Assembly (NCBI GenBank): GCA_018398805.1
Contig: JAGFBZ010001170.1
Span: 831,001-895,000 of the forward strand
From: Hirundichthys speculiger
Taxonomy: Eukaryota; Chordata; Actinopteri; Beloniformes; Exocoetidae
Length of the DNA stretch: 64,000 nucleotides
Direction: 5' to 3'
Under the pieces are notes generated by a model. It searched no databases and was not told the origin of the DNA. It was given only the letters and a program-made list of their open reading frames with translations. How positions within the stretch are numbered: the stretch's first letter is position 1; each line of letters starts with the position of its first letter. The translations under genes and the position numbers were made by a program. Positions 12,891 to 41,864 of the stretch are shown one piece after another.

Positions 12891-13898
12891 TTTATTAGTT
12901 TCATTTTTGCTGTGTGATGAAATTGTTCCCCACAAACATAAAGAGCCAATAGAAGTTGTTACAGTAATGACAATACTGACAATAAGATTTAGGTGTCCAA
13001 AAACAGTTAATTTATTTAAGAAAGCACATCAGCACATGAGAGGGACAAGCTGCACTAAGTTTACTTCATGAATTTGCATTTTTAGTTACAGTATGACAGA
13101 CTGTGTGACTGAGCTGGACACATACAGTACCTGACACAAAGCAAACAAAAACTTTTTTTTTAATGTTATCTTCAACCACAGAGACAATCTGCTTTTCACT
13201 CAACAATCATGGGTGCGGTGCAACTAAACATGTCGGTACGTTGAAGTTACGCAATGAAGTTCGACACCTCTACAAGCCTGCCTTCATCTCCAGAAACCCG
13301 TCTGCTCTCTCATTCACTCCCGCTCTGTCTGTCTGTCTGTCTGTCTCACCAAGCAAGGCCATGACATTCAAAGTTGCGCTAATTTTCTTGCTGCTCAAGC
13401 ATCGAAACTGAAATTCTGAATGCTCTTCCCCTAATACATTAAGACAAGCTCAGCCTCATTTGCGCGATAGGACCAGTCTCTGCCAGCGTGAAGGTCTTCT
13501 GACCTCCACATTCACGGTGATGAACGACGTACCTCTCGCTTCTAAAGTCGCATTTCGGCAAATGCTGCAGAGGCTGTCAAGGAGAAGGTTTCATTCATGA
13601 GTGTTTTTTTTTTTCCTGTTTTTTTTTTTTTTAAGTCGTAGCTTATTTCTCAAACTAAACCTGTCTTCCCTCCTCCTACTTTTTTTTTCACTTTTAATTT
13701 GTGGAAAAATAAAGAACAGCAGCCATGTCGGTACCATCGGCTAAACTGGCCGCTGATGTTCCACCGCCCCCACCCCACCCTCCCACTTTTTTTTTTTTTT
13801 TCATTTTTAAATTAAGAACATTTTAACTATTATTATTTTTGTCATCATTTGTGAGCGCGCATGTTGTGTTGTTTTGGCAGAATGAGGTTTTGGACTCT
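12891..13898 (-). other. ywhag: probable ywhag 3' untranslated region
   Basis: The sequence directly downstream of the ywhag stop has no coding potential. It carries several long A tracts on the transcript strand (T tracts on the plus strand) and a short CTGT repeat. Candidate minus-strand AATAAA signals are at 13011-13016 and 12891-12896. The real cleavage site cannot be chosen from sequence alone, and the 3' UTR of this gene is long in other vertebrates, so the end given is a guess. Confidence 0.4.
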
Positions 13899-31260
<17,362 letters not shown>

Positions 31261-31709
31261 CCTACACCCCAGCAAATCACACTGCACATATGCATTTCTT
31301 TCTTTTTTCATATTAAAGGTTCATATAATGTGTGTGGGGGAGAGAATCATTTTATGTTATATATCAAGAGTTTTTACTTTGAAGTGTGAAGTCACTTCCT
31401 AACTGAATTACATCACATATATAGCGTAACATAACCGTGTCACTTAGGCTTGAAATACTTGAGTCTGCCTTACTCAATATGTACATTTGTCTGTAACATT
31501 GACTGTAAAAATACAGGACAAACAAGTGATTTTGAAGCCTCTTCCCCATAATCTTCTGGCTGAAACACGCCCACCTTCGTTCATTTACAGTTAGATGGTT
31601 TAGCTCAGCCTGCTTAGCTTACGTTAACCAGGGATAATATCTAATATTGCTTTCTGTTCATTTTGATCAAATCCATCAAAACATCCTCATTTCAAGTGTT
31701 GCTACCAAA
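31261..31709. other. non-coding, nothing recognised
   Basis: AT-rich DNA upstream of ywhag with no supported exon or repeat. Confidence 0.45.
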
Positions 31710-31716
31710 CTGAAGC

Positions 31717-32160
31717 CTGATTTATACTCGAACGTCAGGTCGTCTGCGTCACCTACGCAGACGACGCAGAGATGCCCCCCCACCCTACGCAGACACTACG
31801 CAGACAGACTCCGGTGCTCCTCCCCAAAATTGTAGCTCGACGCAGACAGTGTCGCAGAGAGGAGAGAAAGGAGGCCTCTGATTGGTCAATTCTACATCCG
31901 CATAGAAAAGAGCGCGTCATTGAAGAAATGAGGAAGTACCCACATCTGTACGATTCTCATTCTCCACACTACAAAGACAGCACATATTCTAGTAATTCAT
32001 GGAGGGAGATTGCGATGAATGTGGGTCTGGATACGGCCGAGACGGTGAGGAAGTGGAAAAACACAAGAGATAAGTTTAGTAAGTTTAGCTCGTTCGTGAT
32101 TGTCGCTCTCGCGTTGTGGCGTGGAATAACATAGCGGAGACCGTGTGAGTATAAATCAAA
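31717..32160 (+). mobile_element. Harbinger-like element carrying a MADF-domain ORF
   Basis: Inverted ends TGATTTATACTCG (31718 on) and TGAGTATAAATCA (ending about 32158) bracket a 440-base unit. Its left end has repeated CTACGCAGAC motifs. PIF/Harbinger elements normally carry a transposase plus a Myb/MADF-type DNA-binding protein; here only the latter's N-terminal part remains, so the copy is a deletion derivative. Confidence 0.6.
31772..32134 (+). pseudogene. MADF-domain protein fragment from a DNA transposon
   Basis: A 120-codon open frame contains, at about residues 46-105, RVIEEMRKYPHLYDSHSPHY, KDSTYSSNSWREIAMNVG and ETVRKWKNTRDKFSKF. These match the MADF fold (conserved Glu, aromatic YP-LYD, W-EIA and K-WKN-RD). 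MADF proteins bind DNA and in PIF/Harbinger elements help bring the transposase to the element ends. The frame runs out just after the domain with no C-terminal region. The true start is unclear: the first ATG (31772) lies in low-complexity CpG-rich sequence. Expression is not suggested by anything in the sequence. Confidence 0.6.
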
Positions 32161-32169
32161 AGTGTCTGG

Positions 32170-32590
32170 GGCATCTCTGCGACAAGCTGACGGCGACACA
32201 TTGGCGCGAGAGTATACACGGCCCTTGAGTAGTGCTGCCAGAGCTAAAACAAAGACAACCAGAGCTCTGCTGGGACCCACCAGTTGTGGCTATCTGTCCC
32301 TGTATACGTGCAATGCAGTCAGGCAAGTCTACCGCCATCATCCCACAAATCACAGGCTGATTGAATGCAAGTCCCAGCAGACATCCAGTTGGAAGGGTCC
32401 AGAAACCATCCTTCAGTTGGTGCACACCCGTAGTGGAACTTTCCATTTTTCAATTTCGTTTCGGTGGCAACTTCAAAAATGACCACTGCTGCTTAGATAA
32501 GCTTCGCCCTGAGACCCTTCCAGACCAACCACAGTCAGTCACGGAAAGTTTGTTGGTATAAGACTCCAAATATGGGAGTCAATGGGGATA
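32170..32590. other. non-coding, nothing recognised
   Basis: No supported gene. Some short ORFs overlap on both strands without recognisable motifs. Confidence 0.4.
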
Positions 32591-32594
32591 TGCT

Positions 32595-33424
32595 GTTTTG
32601 GAGGCTCCAGTCATGCTGGAAGAGGAAGGGGCCAGCTCCAAACTGTTACCACAAAGATGGGAGCATGGATTTGTCCAAAATTTCTTGGTATGCTGAAGCA
32701 TTCAGAAAAACAACCCCAGACCATAATCTCCCCTCCACCAATCTACACTTGGCACAATGCAGTCGGACAAGAACCGTTCTCCTGGCAACACCAAATCTAG
32801 ACTGTTCCATCAGATTGCCAGATGGAGAAACGTGATTCGTCACTCCAGAGAACGAGCCTCCACTGCTCTAGAGTCCAGTGGTGGCTGCTTTACACCACTG
32901 CATCTGATGCTTTGCATTGCACTTAGTGATAACTGGCTTGGATGCAGCTGCTCCACCATGGAAACTCATTCATGAAGCTCTCTGCAGTGTTGCTGAGCTA
33001 ATCTGAAGGGCACATGAAGTCTGTAGTGATTGACTCTGCAGAAAGTTGGCGACCTCTTCGCATGATGCGCTTCAGCATCCGCTGACCCCGCTCTGTCAAT
33101 TTACGTGTCCTACCACTTCATGGCTGAGTTGCTGTCCTTCCCAAACATTTCAATTTCCTCATAATACAGCTGACAGTTGACTGTGGAATATTTAGGAGCG
33201 AGGAAATTTCACAACTGGATTTGTGGCACAGATGGCATCCTATCACAGTTTCACGCTGGAATTCACTGAGCTCCTGAGAGAAATACCATTCTTTCACAAA
33301 TGTTTGTAGAAACAATCTGCATGCCTAGGTGCTTAATCTTTATACACCTGTGGCCATGGAACTGATTGGAACACCTGATTCTGATCATTTGGATGGGTGA
33401 GCAAATACCTTTGGCAATATAGTG
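32595..33424 (-). mobile_element. Tc1-like transposon, decayed minus-strand copy
   Basis: Its right end (33424 leftward) is the inverted terminus CACTATATTGCCAAAGGTAT, flanked by TA. Reading the minus strand gives a helix-turn-helix part (EISSLLNIPQSTVSCIMRKL near 33150-33230) and then transposase scraps with NASAYQEILDKSMLPSLW. Stops and frame breaks abound and the left terminus is lost. The copy at 34637 is from the same family. Confidence 0.82.
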
Positions 33425-33439
33425 TATATATGCTGCAGT

Positions 33440-33840
33440 AATTTTCATTATTGAAGTTTCTTCCAACAGTCTTGTAGATGGTTATAGCTCTGGGCAGGAG
33501 GGATCTGCTGTAGCAGTCTGTATTACAGCAGATCTCAAGAAGCCTCTGTCTGAGGACAATCTGTTGTTGAATCACTACAAATTGAAGAACATGATGATAG
33601 TGATGACAATGAATGAGAAGAGATGACCCATACTGGAAGGGGACATCAAGACAGTTGAACAATGTAATCGCCTCTCTACAGCATTTTCAACCAGCAACGA
33701 GTCAACACCACCCCAGCAGTTTTCAGGACTGTGCTGAGGTACCAAGCCCAACGCAAGGACTTGTTTCAGCAATGTATAGGTTCCTGAAAATTCTCCTTGT
33801 GGGACAGGCTGCCTCGTTACATTACGCCAATAACATAACA
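33440..33840 (-). mobile_element. possible LINE relic
   Basis: A minus-strand peptide with RLLEICCNTDCYSRSLLPRA and ITIYK resembles the end of ORF2 in some fish LINEs, where a similar RTSFFPRAI-type motif precedes the stop. Weak similarity only. Confidence 0.3.
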
Positions 33841-33898
33841 TGAGTATAACATCGAAGTCTCTGGTAACATCCTCTATACCCATTAAAAAAAAAAAAAA

Positions 33899-34172
33899 AC
33901 TAGAAACGCGTAGACCTCCGCCAAGCACAACAATTATCAAAAATTTGAAAGTGATCCAGAATCCACGATTTCTTTCGGATCACATCCAAAATGAAATCAG
34001 TTCTTCTTTTTCACATTTCCGACAAACCCTGAAAATTTCAACAAAATCCATCCATAACTTTTTGAGTTATCTTAACACAGACAAACAAACACACAAACAA
34101 ACAAACAAACAAACAAACAAACAGGCAGACAGATAAACACCGGCAAAAACATAATCCTCCTTGGCAGAGGTA
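33899..34172 (+). mobile_element. RTE-type LINE 3' end with (ACAA)n tail
   Basis: The sequence runs from tagacctccgccaagc through tccatccataactttttgag to a (CAAA)n run at about 34083-34122 and ends ctccttggcagaggtaa. This is the familiar 3' region of RTE/Expander-like elements in fishes and other animals. No coding part remains. Confidence 0.65.
34083..34122. repeat. (ACAA)n microsatellite
   Basis: Tandem CAAA units forming the tail of the RTE-type LINE remnant. Confidence 0.85.
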
Positions 34173-34178
34173 AAAAAC

Positions 34179-34576
34179 TCACGCAGAGTTTAGTACGCCG
34201 GAATCACTTGTCATGATAAATCCATAGTTCAAGCAGGACTCCTGGTATTGTCTGTTAAAAGCTTTCTTTTTCTTGGAAGTCGCAGGCTGTTCTTCTTTCT
34301 CGTCACTGTGCATTTTCCCCTTCACAAGGAAACTTGCCAAAGACGTCTGTTTATTACTCATTTTGCGAGTTGAGTTAAATTTTGGCGCTCAAGCGACCGA
34401 GATGCAACCGAGAGAATCTGGTCATTTTTCAAAGCAAAAAATTTTTTACAATAAAAGCTTGTTCAAACTCATATAATAAATGAAAACTTAAAAAAAATTT
34501 TTTTTTCTTGTGCGGACCGGTACCAAGTGATCCACGGCCCGGTACCGGTCCGCAACCCAGGGGTTGGGGACCACTG
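34179..34576 (-). mobile_element. hAT (ZBED/SCAND3-like) transposon 5' end with transposase N-terminus
   Basis: The terminus at 34576 reads, on the minus strand, CAGTGGTCCCCAACCCCTGG, then the GGACCGGTACC block typical of these elements. A minus-strand ORF at 34179-34361 starts MSNKQTSLASFLVKGKMHSD and contains FNRQYQESCLNYGFIMT, the N-terminal motif of hAT transposases related to ZBED5/SCAND3. The rest of the transposase and the other end are missing. Confidence 0.72.
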
Positions 34577-34636
34577 ATTTAAGGGATAAGGACCCTTAGT
34601 TCCAGAGCTTTTGCCATTTAAAACGGATGACAGATA

Positions 34637-36278
34637 CACTATATTGCCAAAGGTATTTGCTCACCCATCCAAATGATCTGAATCATGTGTTCCAATCAGT
34701 TCCATGGCCACAGGTAAAATTAAGCACCTAGGCATGCAGACTGTTTCTACAAACATTTGTGAAAGAATGGGTCGCTCTCAGGAACTCAGTGAATTCCAAC
34801 GTGGAGCTGTGATAGGATGCCACCTGTGCAACTTCGTGAAATTTCCTCGCTCCTAAATATTCCACAATCCACAGTCGACAGGAGGATGGTACTTGTCTGA
34901 CTGGTGGTGGAGGGGGGGATTATGGTGTGGGGTTGTTTTTCAGGAGCTGGGCTTGGCCCCTTAGTTCCAGTGAAAGGAACTCTGAATGCTTCAGCAGACC
35001 AAGACATTTTGGACAATTCCATGCTCCCAACTTTGTGGGAACAGTTTGGAGCTGGAACCTTCCTCTTCCAACATGACTGTGCACCAGTGCACAAAGCAAG
35101 GACCATAAAGACTCCTAAACCTTGTGGACAGCCTTCCCAGAAGAGCTGAAGCTGTTCCAGCTGCAAAGGGTGGACCCACGTCATATTGATTAGGAATGGG
35201 ATGTCACTAAAGCTCATAAGTGAGTCAAGGCAGTAGGGATGCAACGGTACTCGGTAAAATACGGTACGGTTCAGTACGACCTGCACGGGACAACACGGGG
35301 TTTTATGTCCCACGGTATTTATGTTCCTATAACTTTGCATTGGACTTGCACGTGGGCATGCGTGCCTTTTAGGCAACAGGCTGCATGCCAATGCATGTCA
35401 ATGTCCACTCACCTCCGCTCACTCACAGTGACCAGCCGATCACACTTTGGCCAGTTGGCTGCAGCCCATAGATGCAGGAAAAAAAAAACAAGCAGGCATG
35501 ACCAGCGGTAGCGGAGAAATTGGGAAAAACTTTTTTTAATCACCGGTGTTGGAGCATTTTGGTTTTGCTGTTGAATACACCAGCGAGGGAGTGAAAACAG
35601 TTAACAGTTAACAGAACACAATCTTCCACCTCCCTAAACCCGGATCTTACCTGCGTTAGATCTAGTTGTTACCAGTTGTGCGTCTTAGCGCAGCTGATCT
35701 GCTTTTTAAAATACTGCAGAACGAATCGTTGGATGCGCATTTAAAGATCACGAACAATTAATGTTCCTGTCCCTCCTCGACCACCAACAGTTTCAGACAT
35801 ATCGGAAATAAATTCCTGCATCCAACCTTTTCCAGCTTGACAAAGATCTCCTTGGTTTCCTCCACAGCAGACATCTGAATGAGATCATGCCACAGCTGTA
35901 CAGACTGACGTGTCTGGCCGTGACTATTCCCACATCCACCACAACTGCTGACCAGACATCCTCTGACCTCAAGAGAATAAAAACATATGCAAGTAATACG
36001 GTGATGCGTAATCGAGAGGTAGAGCCGTTTGTGCACGTCCACGTGACCAGGTGGACGCACATTTATGCCATTTGGACGCGCTCTTTTAGGCGCCAACACG
36101 TGAGTTGCGCTTTCCGCAAACTCGGTATCTTGCGATCGCGGGTAGCGGGTGGTCTGAAACTGTACTGAATCCGTACCGAAACTGTGACACAAAAACCGCG
36201 ATACGGACCGTACCGTGAGCCACCTGTACCGTTGCACCCCTACAAGGCAGGTGAGCAAATACTTTTGGCAATATAGTG
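34637..36278 (+). mobile_element. Tc1-like transposon split by a hAT insertion
   Basis: Ends CACTATATTGCCAAAGGTAT (34637 on) and ...CTTTTGGCAATATAGTG (to 36278) are inverted copies flanked by TA (34635-34636; 36279-36280). Plus-strand transposase fragments include [40 protein letters not shown] and [13 protein letters not shown], the segment around the second Asp of the DDE triad. The reading frame is broken and internally deleted. A hAT element occupies 35234-36242. Confidence 0.88.
35234..36242 (+). mobile_element. hAT element with exact 8-bp target duplication, nested in Tc1
   Basis: It starts TAGGGATGCAACGGTAC and ends GTACCGTTGCACCCCTA, a 17-base inverted pair with a single mismatch, flanked by CAAGGCAG at 35226-35233 and 36243-36250. 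Inside, about 35610-35840 is homologous to the GGCCC element at 2741-3756. A plus-strand peptide with LYRLTCLAVTIPTSTTTADQ and SSDLKRIKTYASNT (about 35890-36000) resembles the C-terminal dimerisation motif of hAT transposases. No intact transposase. Confidence 0.88.
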
Positions 36279-36293
36279 TATCTATGCTTGAAC

Positions 36294-36348
36294 ACCCCCC
36301 CCCCCCCTCCCCCCCCCCCCCCCCCCCCCCCCCCTCCCCCCCCCCCCC
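36294..36348. repeat. poly-C tract
   Basis: About 55 bases of almost pure C with two single T interruptions. It sits just after the Tc1 right end. Such tracts are prone to assembly error. Confidence 0.9.
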
Positions 36349-36715
36349 GTTCTGTTTTCCAGTTTCTGTTGAATGTAGATTTATTTTGAAAAATAAATTT
36401 AAGTTTAAGATGTCAAATGCAATTCAACATTGGCCAATGGTTTTGGGATAATATTATGGCCTCCTTCACGCAACAAGGCCTCACTCAAACTTGAGTGGTC
36501 AGAACTTCTTAGACCTCATAGGGGAACCAGTTTCAGATAGCAGAATCCATCACCTGCCTACAGATTCTTAGTTGTTAATACCCTGTTTCTTCACTACATG
36601 ACACAAAGTGGGAAGTTTATAGTCTGTGATAGCTATATTTCAAAAAAAGTACATGATTTATGATTTATTTATATAATTGGTATAATTGTTTTGGACCTCA
36701 AGTCTGTAATAAAGT

Positions 36716-36836
<121 letters not shown>

Positions 36837-38670
36837 ATTATTAATTCATCAGTAATGCTGAGGAGACTGATTTGCAGTCTTCCTGACTGACTGGCTGAGT
36901 CACCATTAAAGCTGATAAAGCAAACAAAATAACTATTTGTGACCTCAGAGGTTTTCATATCTTACATTCTACATGATTACAACATTACTAGGTATAGGAG
37001 AGGTATAATTAGCAAGTTTGTTATTTTTTTTTACTTCTAGTTGAAATAAATCAGAACATACACCTTAATTTAGTGAATGATCAGAATGCAGTTTGAAAGC
37101 ATTTATGAAACACTCTCATATGCTTTTTCCAAAGATATCTGGTGGTAATAGATGTGTGGTAGCAGCGTGAATCAGGCCTGTAACACAGAAATGCTGAGTC
37201 ATTTTATCAAACAAGCCTTCTGGCACAGACACTGGACATTTTCTGAAATCGATCAAACACCTTCAGCTCCAGGAAAACCATATAGCTTCATTTGGAACAC
37301 TACATTTCAAACTGCTAATTCAGAACATCAAATCTGCGATCATTTTATTTGGGCAGTTGCTTATTTAAATAGGTTAGGCTTTGCAAAATCTGCTTTGTCA
37401 TTGTTCTCTATCAATGTGTCACACGTGAAGACAATCTCCTCATTTTCTTACTTTCTCAGTTTGTCCAAAGTAGTGACCCACTCTCAATGCCGTCCCTGTA
37501 GTTGAATGACAAATCCCTCACAGAACTAAAATGAGCTCATAGCAGTGGTGTTTACATGTCTGTGCTCATTTGAGCCAGAAATGGTATACAAACAAGGAAT
37601 AGGATACAACTTCATGGCACTACATACCACCTGGGAACAAAGCATCAGCATTAAAAAATAAATATAATAAAAATAAAAAAAAGCCACAAGTTACGCAGCA
37701 TTTGACAGTTGAATTGTCAGACTCCATATATTGTGTCTATTAATCAATCTCTCTACCTATCAAACATAAGGAAGGCCATAAATATATTACATAGATTGAC
37801 ATTTTGCTGTCCTGTGTAAATGCTGTCATTTACACATAAATCCCCAAGAATATTTCTTCCCTAAAACATGCACATTTTAAAGAGGGCTAGACAACCTCAA
37901 TTATGCCTAAAGCCCTGCCAGGAGAGTGTCCAAATGTGCGCACTCACAGAATAGACAAAGAGCTTTTATGCTCTTGATGAGTCGAGTGTGAGACAGCCCT
38001 GAGCCATCAGGCTCTTAGCAGAAACGTACCTTCAATTTTATGAGTCTGTAAGTGTGGAGATTAGGATTTGGTTGGTGTATTGAATGACTCATTCAGGTTT
38101 GAAGCTGTCTGTGATGTCCAGACTGGAGCAGGACCGCCCTCCAGTTGCCTTTCAGACACACCAACAACACGACAAAACTACCGCATGCCGCTATTTCCTT
38201 GCTGAAGTTACTTCTACTAACTCTTTTGAAACCCTTTCCTCATTGTACCAACAACTTTATATAAATAACCAGATATGTTTGCATGCTTATAAACATGTTG
38301 TGTGACTAACATGGCTGGCTTGATGTTACTTTGAACATATATCTACAGCATAGAGCTATGTCAGAACTGTAATGCAAATATTTCTTCCATCTGAGATTAG
38401 GCAGGAGCCTGCATTGCTGCAACCATTTAATATTAATATTTTGTTAATGTTGATATATGTCAGCATTAATATTAACTTAATGTTAGAAACATATTAATTA
38501 GACTGTTTCAGGGTGTACTTCTGTTTTTCACCCAAAGCTAGTAGATCCCTGTGTCCTTGAATGGGAAGAAGTGGGTATAGATGGCTGGATGAATAATAAT
38601 ATATCATGTTTACCATTGTCATATGCATCTAATAGAGGAAGCCTTTACATTTACTTATTTAAAAGTAGTA
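36837..38670. other. non-coding, nothing recognised
   Basis: AT-rich intergenic DNA. ORFs of about 60-120 codons occur but none has a motif or splice context that I recognise. Confidence 0.45.
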
Positions 38671-38675
38671 ATATT

Positions 38676-39769
38676 TAGAGCTGGGCAAGTTAACGCGTTA
38701 TTATCGCGTTAACGCATTAATCTATTAACACCGACATTTATTTTTATCACGCATTAACGCATGTTACTCACGTGCTTTTGTTTTGAAAAGTCTATTACTG
38801 GCTGCTGCGGAACCGGAAAACAATTGGCAGGTAAACACATAGGGTAAACATGCAGACATGGAGAACGGTAAAAATCAGTGTACTTTACAGTTCGGGTAGC
38901 AACTCAGGTAGCAATATTAACATTTCTGTCTGAAAAAAAAACTTTTAAACTCCATTGTTCAAGACGATCACGTCATTTCTCCATTTATCATCAGATCTGC
39001 ACCATGCATTCACTGTCCTGCTGTTCTCCAGCTCGTTACGTCAGTGCGGCTCCATCTAGTGGCACAGATGTGTAATGACAACAAAGCCATTTCTGGGTCA
39101 CGTAAACGAGATGAGAAAATATTAAAAACAAATTCAGTCCTGTGGCCTGTTTGCTAAAATTGAAATATAAAAAACTGGCTTTTGTTTGTTTGTTTTTTGT
39201 GTTAGATTAAAAAACAGAAAAGAGTCACTTTTTAGCTTTTTAAAATTTTTGGTTAACAATTGAAAATGGAAAAAAACAAATGATACACAGATAATTACGG
39301 ATTGATAAAGTTACAGAACTTTAACACGGACATTTTCATTTTAAAGTTCTCCCAGGGGAGAACTGCCAAGTTGAACTCCCCGTTAAAATTTTCTGCTGTT
39401 ACCTCAGAAATTACCTGTTTTAATGTTATGATTGTGGCCTCTAGGTTGTTAGGATTTTGTTGGTAGACTTTTTTTACTTTTCAGAAAAAAACAGGATGAC
39501 ATTAATGCCCTGGCAGTGGCAATACGCTTTACTGTATTTGACATTTTTAAGATGAGATTTACACTAAATATGTGTTACTGACAAGTGCTGATGTTAAAAG
39601 TGTTTCAACAACAAATGTTATGGCACTTTAGTTCATATGGCAGCAGAAGATTTAAATAAAAGTGACCTTTACACTACTTTTGAATTCATTATTTTTTTAT
39701 ACAATGTGATTAATCGGGGAAATCATGAGATTAATCGTGATTAAAAATTTTAATCATTGCCCAACCCTA
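38676..39769. mobile_element. hAT element (TAACGCG-rich ends), non-coding copy
   Basis: It begins TAGAGCTGGGCAAGTTAACG and ends CATTGCCCAACCCTA, imperfect inverted termini. Flanks GTAATATT (38668-38675) and GTAAAACT (39770-39777) match at 6 of 8 positions, consistent with an old 8-bp duplication. Subterminal CGCGTTAACGCATTAA and GATTAATCGTGATTAA motifs are mirrored at the two ends. No transposase ORF is left in 1.09 kb. Confidence 0.78.
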
Positions 39770-39777
39770 GTAAAACT

Positions 39778-41547
39778 ACAATTCAAATGTATTCTGTTTC
39801 AATTTATGCAAAGGCAAAGCTATTTCCTCTTCCTACTATATTACTGCTACTAAAAGGTAGAATGTTTCCATTATCTTTGGTTCAAACTGTTTTGCTTTTT
39901 TTTTTTGTCTGTTTTTGTTTTTAATAGGATTAAATAGAGTGATGAACATTTAATTGTGCATAAAACTTCTGATCATTTTCAGTAACTGTAAATGGGCTGC
40001 CCCATATCCCCAGAGTCTGTGTGTGCAGAGAAGGATATGGCCAGTGTATCTACTCTACTCCTGTTTATCACTCAGTGTGCACACATTCATACAGAACTTC
40101 ATCCTTTTCCTTTAGTCTGTGCAGTGCAATCAGTTACGCACTCACACACACTGATGAAAGCATTTCAATAGACAACATACAGTTTGGTGTCTGGCCCAAA
40201 GTCACTTCCACATGTAAACTGCAGAGGCCAGAGATCAAACCACCAACCTTTTGATTGGCAGACAACCTCTCTTGTCTCCTAATCCAAAAATGTGCCAGTT
40301 TTTATTTTTTTTTACATTTAAAAGCTCCAAGAAAATCTGATAGCATTCAAATACCATTATTTAGAATAAACAATAAAATCCAACAAAGCTGCATAGCAAC
40401 ACTAACGCACATTTTGTCAGTCTTACTGCAGAGAAGGTTGTGTAGGTTGTGGTGTTGATTCTGCTTAGATTCAGTTAAAATTACCTTCAGTATATGGATT
40501 AGCAACTAAAAATATCAAATCATCTGCAATCTATAAACATCTTCCCGAGGTGCAGTTTAACAGAAATAAAAGTAAACATTGGGGAGAAATGACTTGTGTT
40601 GTGTAAAAATGCCTTAAATTTGTATGCTACCTAAGTAAACGTTCTTAGTTGCACTCCAGCGCTGCTAACAAGCACAGCAGATCAACAGTTAGCTTGATAG
40701 TATTAGCTAAATATGCTAACTAGCTTAACAGAGGGAAAAAAGGTAAAAAAAAAAAAAAATACAAAAAAAAGCTCTTTAGCAGTGGCTAAAGAGCCGTGGC
40801 TGCTACCACATAACAACCCTGTTTACAGAAGAATAAAAAGTCTAACTGATGTATGTTTATAAGAATGACAGATACAGATGAACTGATTTAGCATCTCTCT
40901 TTTTACCACAAAAATATATACCAAAAAATAATAACATTTATTTTGTTGCATATAAATGATTAATAGTTACATTTATTTATGTGGGGGTTTATGGAAAATG
41001 AGGATCACATAATATATTTCATATATTAACAAGACATACTGTAACACATCATTCATGGTTGCCTCCGTGTCCTTGCACTCCCAAGCTTTATGCAGTATCA
41101 TTTCTCTGATTTATATTTCTATTTGCTTATGATACATATTTGAAAAGTGTCAACTCCCCTTTTAAAATAGATTTACTCTTTTAACATACATAAATGATGG
41201 GTTTCCTTTGGTAAAATCCTTTCTTACTTATGAAAGTATAACATATACAGTAAATACTCAAACAACGGAAGAGGGTCTGTAGAAGACCTTAAAGCTTTGC
41301 TTTTCTTTGCTTATCAAATAGAAATGTGCACATTGTATTTTATGTCATATATTTATAAAGTGCTTTATAGGCATAGACAGCTATAGCATGTATAAAATAT
41401 AGTCCCAATAGTTATTTTGTATGTTGTTTATGATGGAGTACTCCTTAAGCAATGTGAAAACTGTTATTTACATGATGTATACAAGTCCTGGCTTGGTACA
41501 GCCACGTCCTAACCCATGATGGCGATGGGACTGTGGTCCTGCTGCAA
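39778..41547. other. intergenic, with one short dispersed repeat scrap
   Basis: Downstream flank of ssc4d. Bases about 40180-40290 (aagtcacttccacatgtaaactgcag...gagatcaaaccaccaac...) look like a common fish interspersed repeat. The proximal part, 40.9-41.5 kb, is probably ssc4d 3' UTR. Confidence 0.4.
40937..40978 (-). terminator. ssc4d: candidate ssc4d polyadenylation signals
   Basis: Minus-strand AATAAA hexamers occur at 40973-40978 and 40937-40942, about 570-610 bases downstream of the ssc4d stop, in AT-rich non-coding DNA. They are plausible 3' ends but AATAAA is frequent by chance here. Confidence 0.3.
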
Positions 41548-41864
41548 TCACGACAGAGAGCAGGTGGCACCAGCATCCTCAGAGTGGTCACAGTTGTGCA
41601 TATTCCAGGTTATATGGGAGCACTCCCGCAGGGAGGTTTCAGCACCGTTGCATTTGAGATTATCCAGCAGGATAGTTCCTGTGCCGGGTCCGAAGTAAGC
41701 TTCTCCCCGAGCCGCTGTGGCCTCCCCACAGCCCACTTGACGACATACAACCTGAGCATCAGGGAGGTCCCAGGCATCATCGCAGACTGTGCCCCATCCA
41801 GAGTTTGAGTAGAGCTCAACTCGACCCTCACATTGGTGCTGGCCACCTACCAGTCTCAACATTC
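41548..41864 (-). CDS. ssc4d: ssc4d SRCR domain 4 exon and stop
   Basis: This terminal coding exon encodes [54 protein letters not shown], and [14 protein letters not shown], then SLS and a TGA at 41548-41550. All eight cysteines are present. The protein ends three residues after the last SRCR cysteine, so there is no C-terminal tail, transmembrane segment or enzyme domain. Confidence 0.93.

Noticed and set aside
34786..35391. 201-codon minus-strand ORF
   Set aside because: It is antisense to the Tc1 transposase fragments and crosses the border of the inserted hAT, so it is not a gene.
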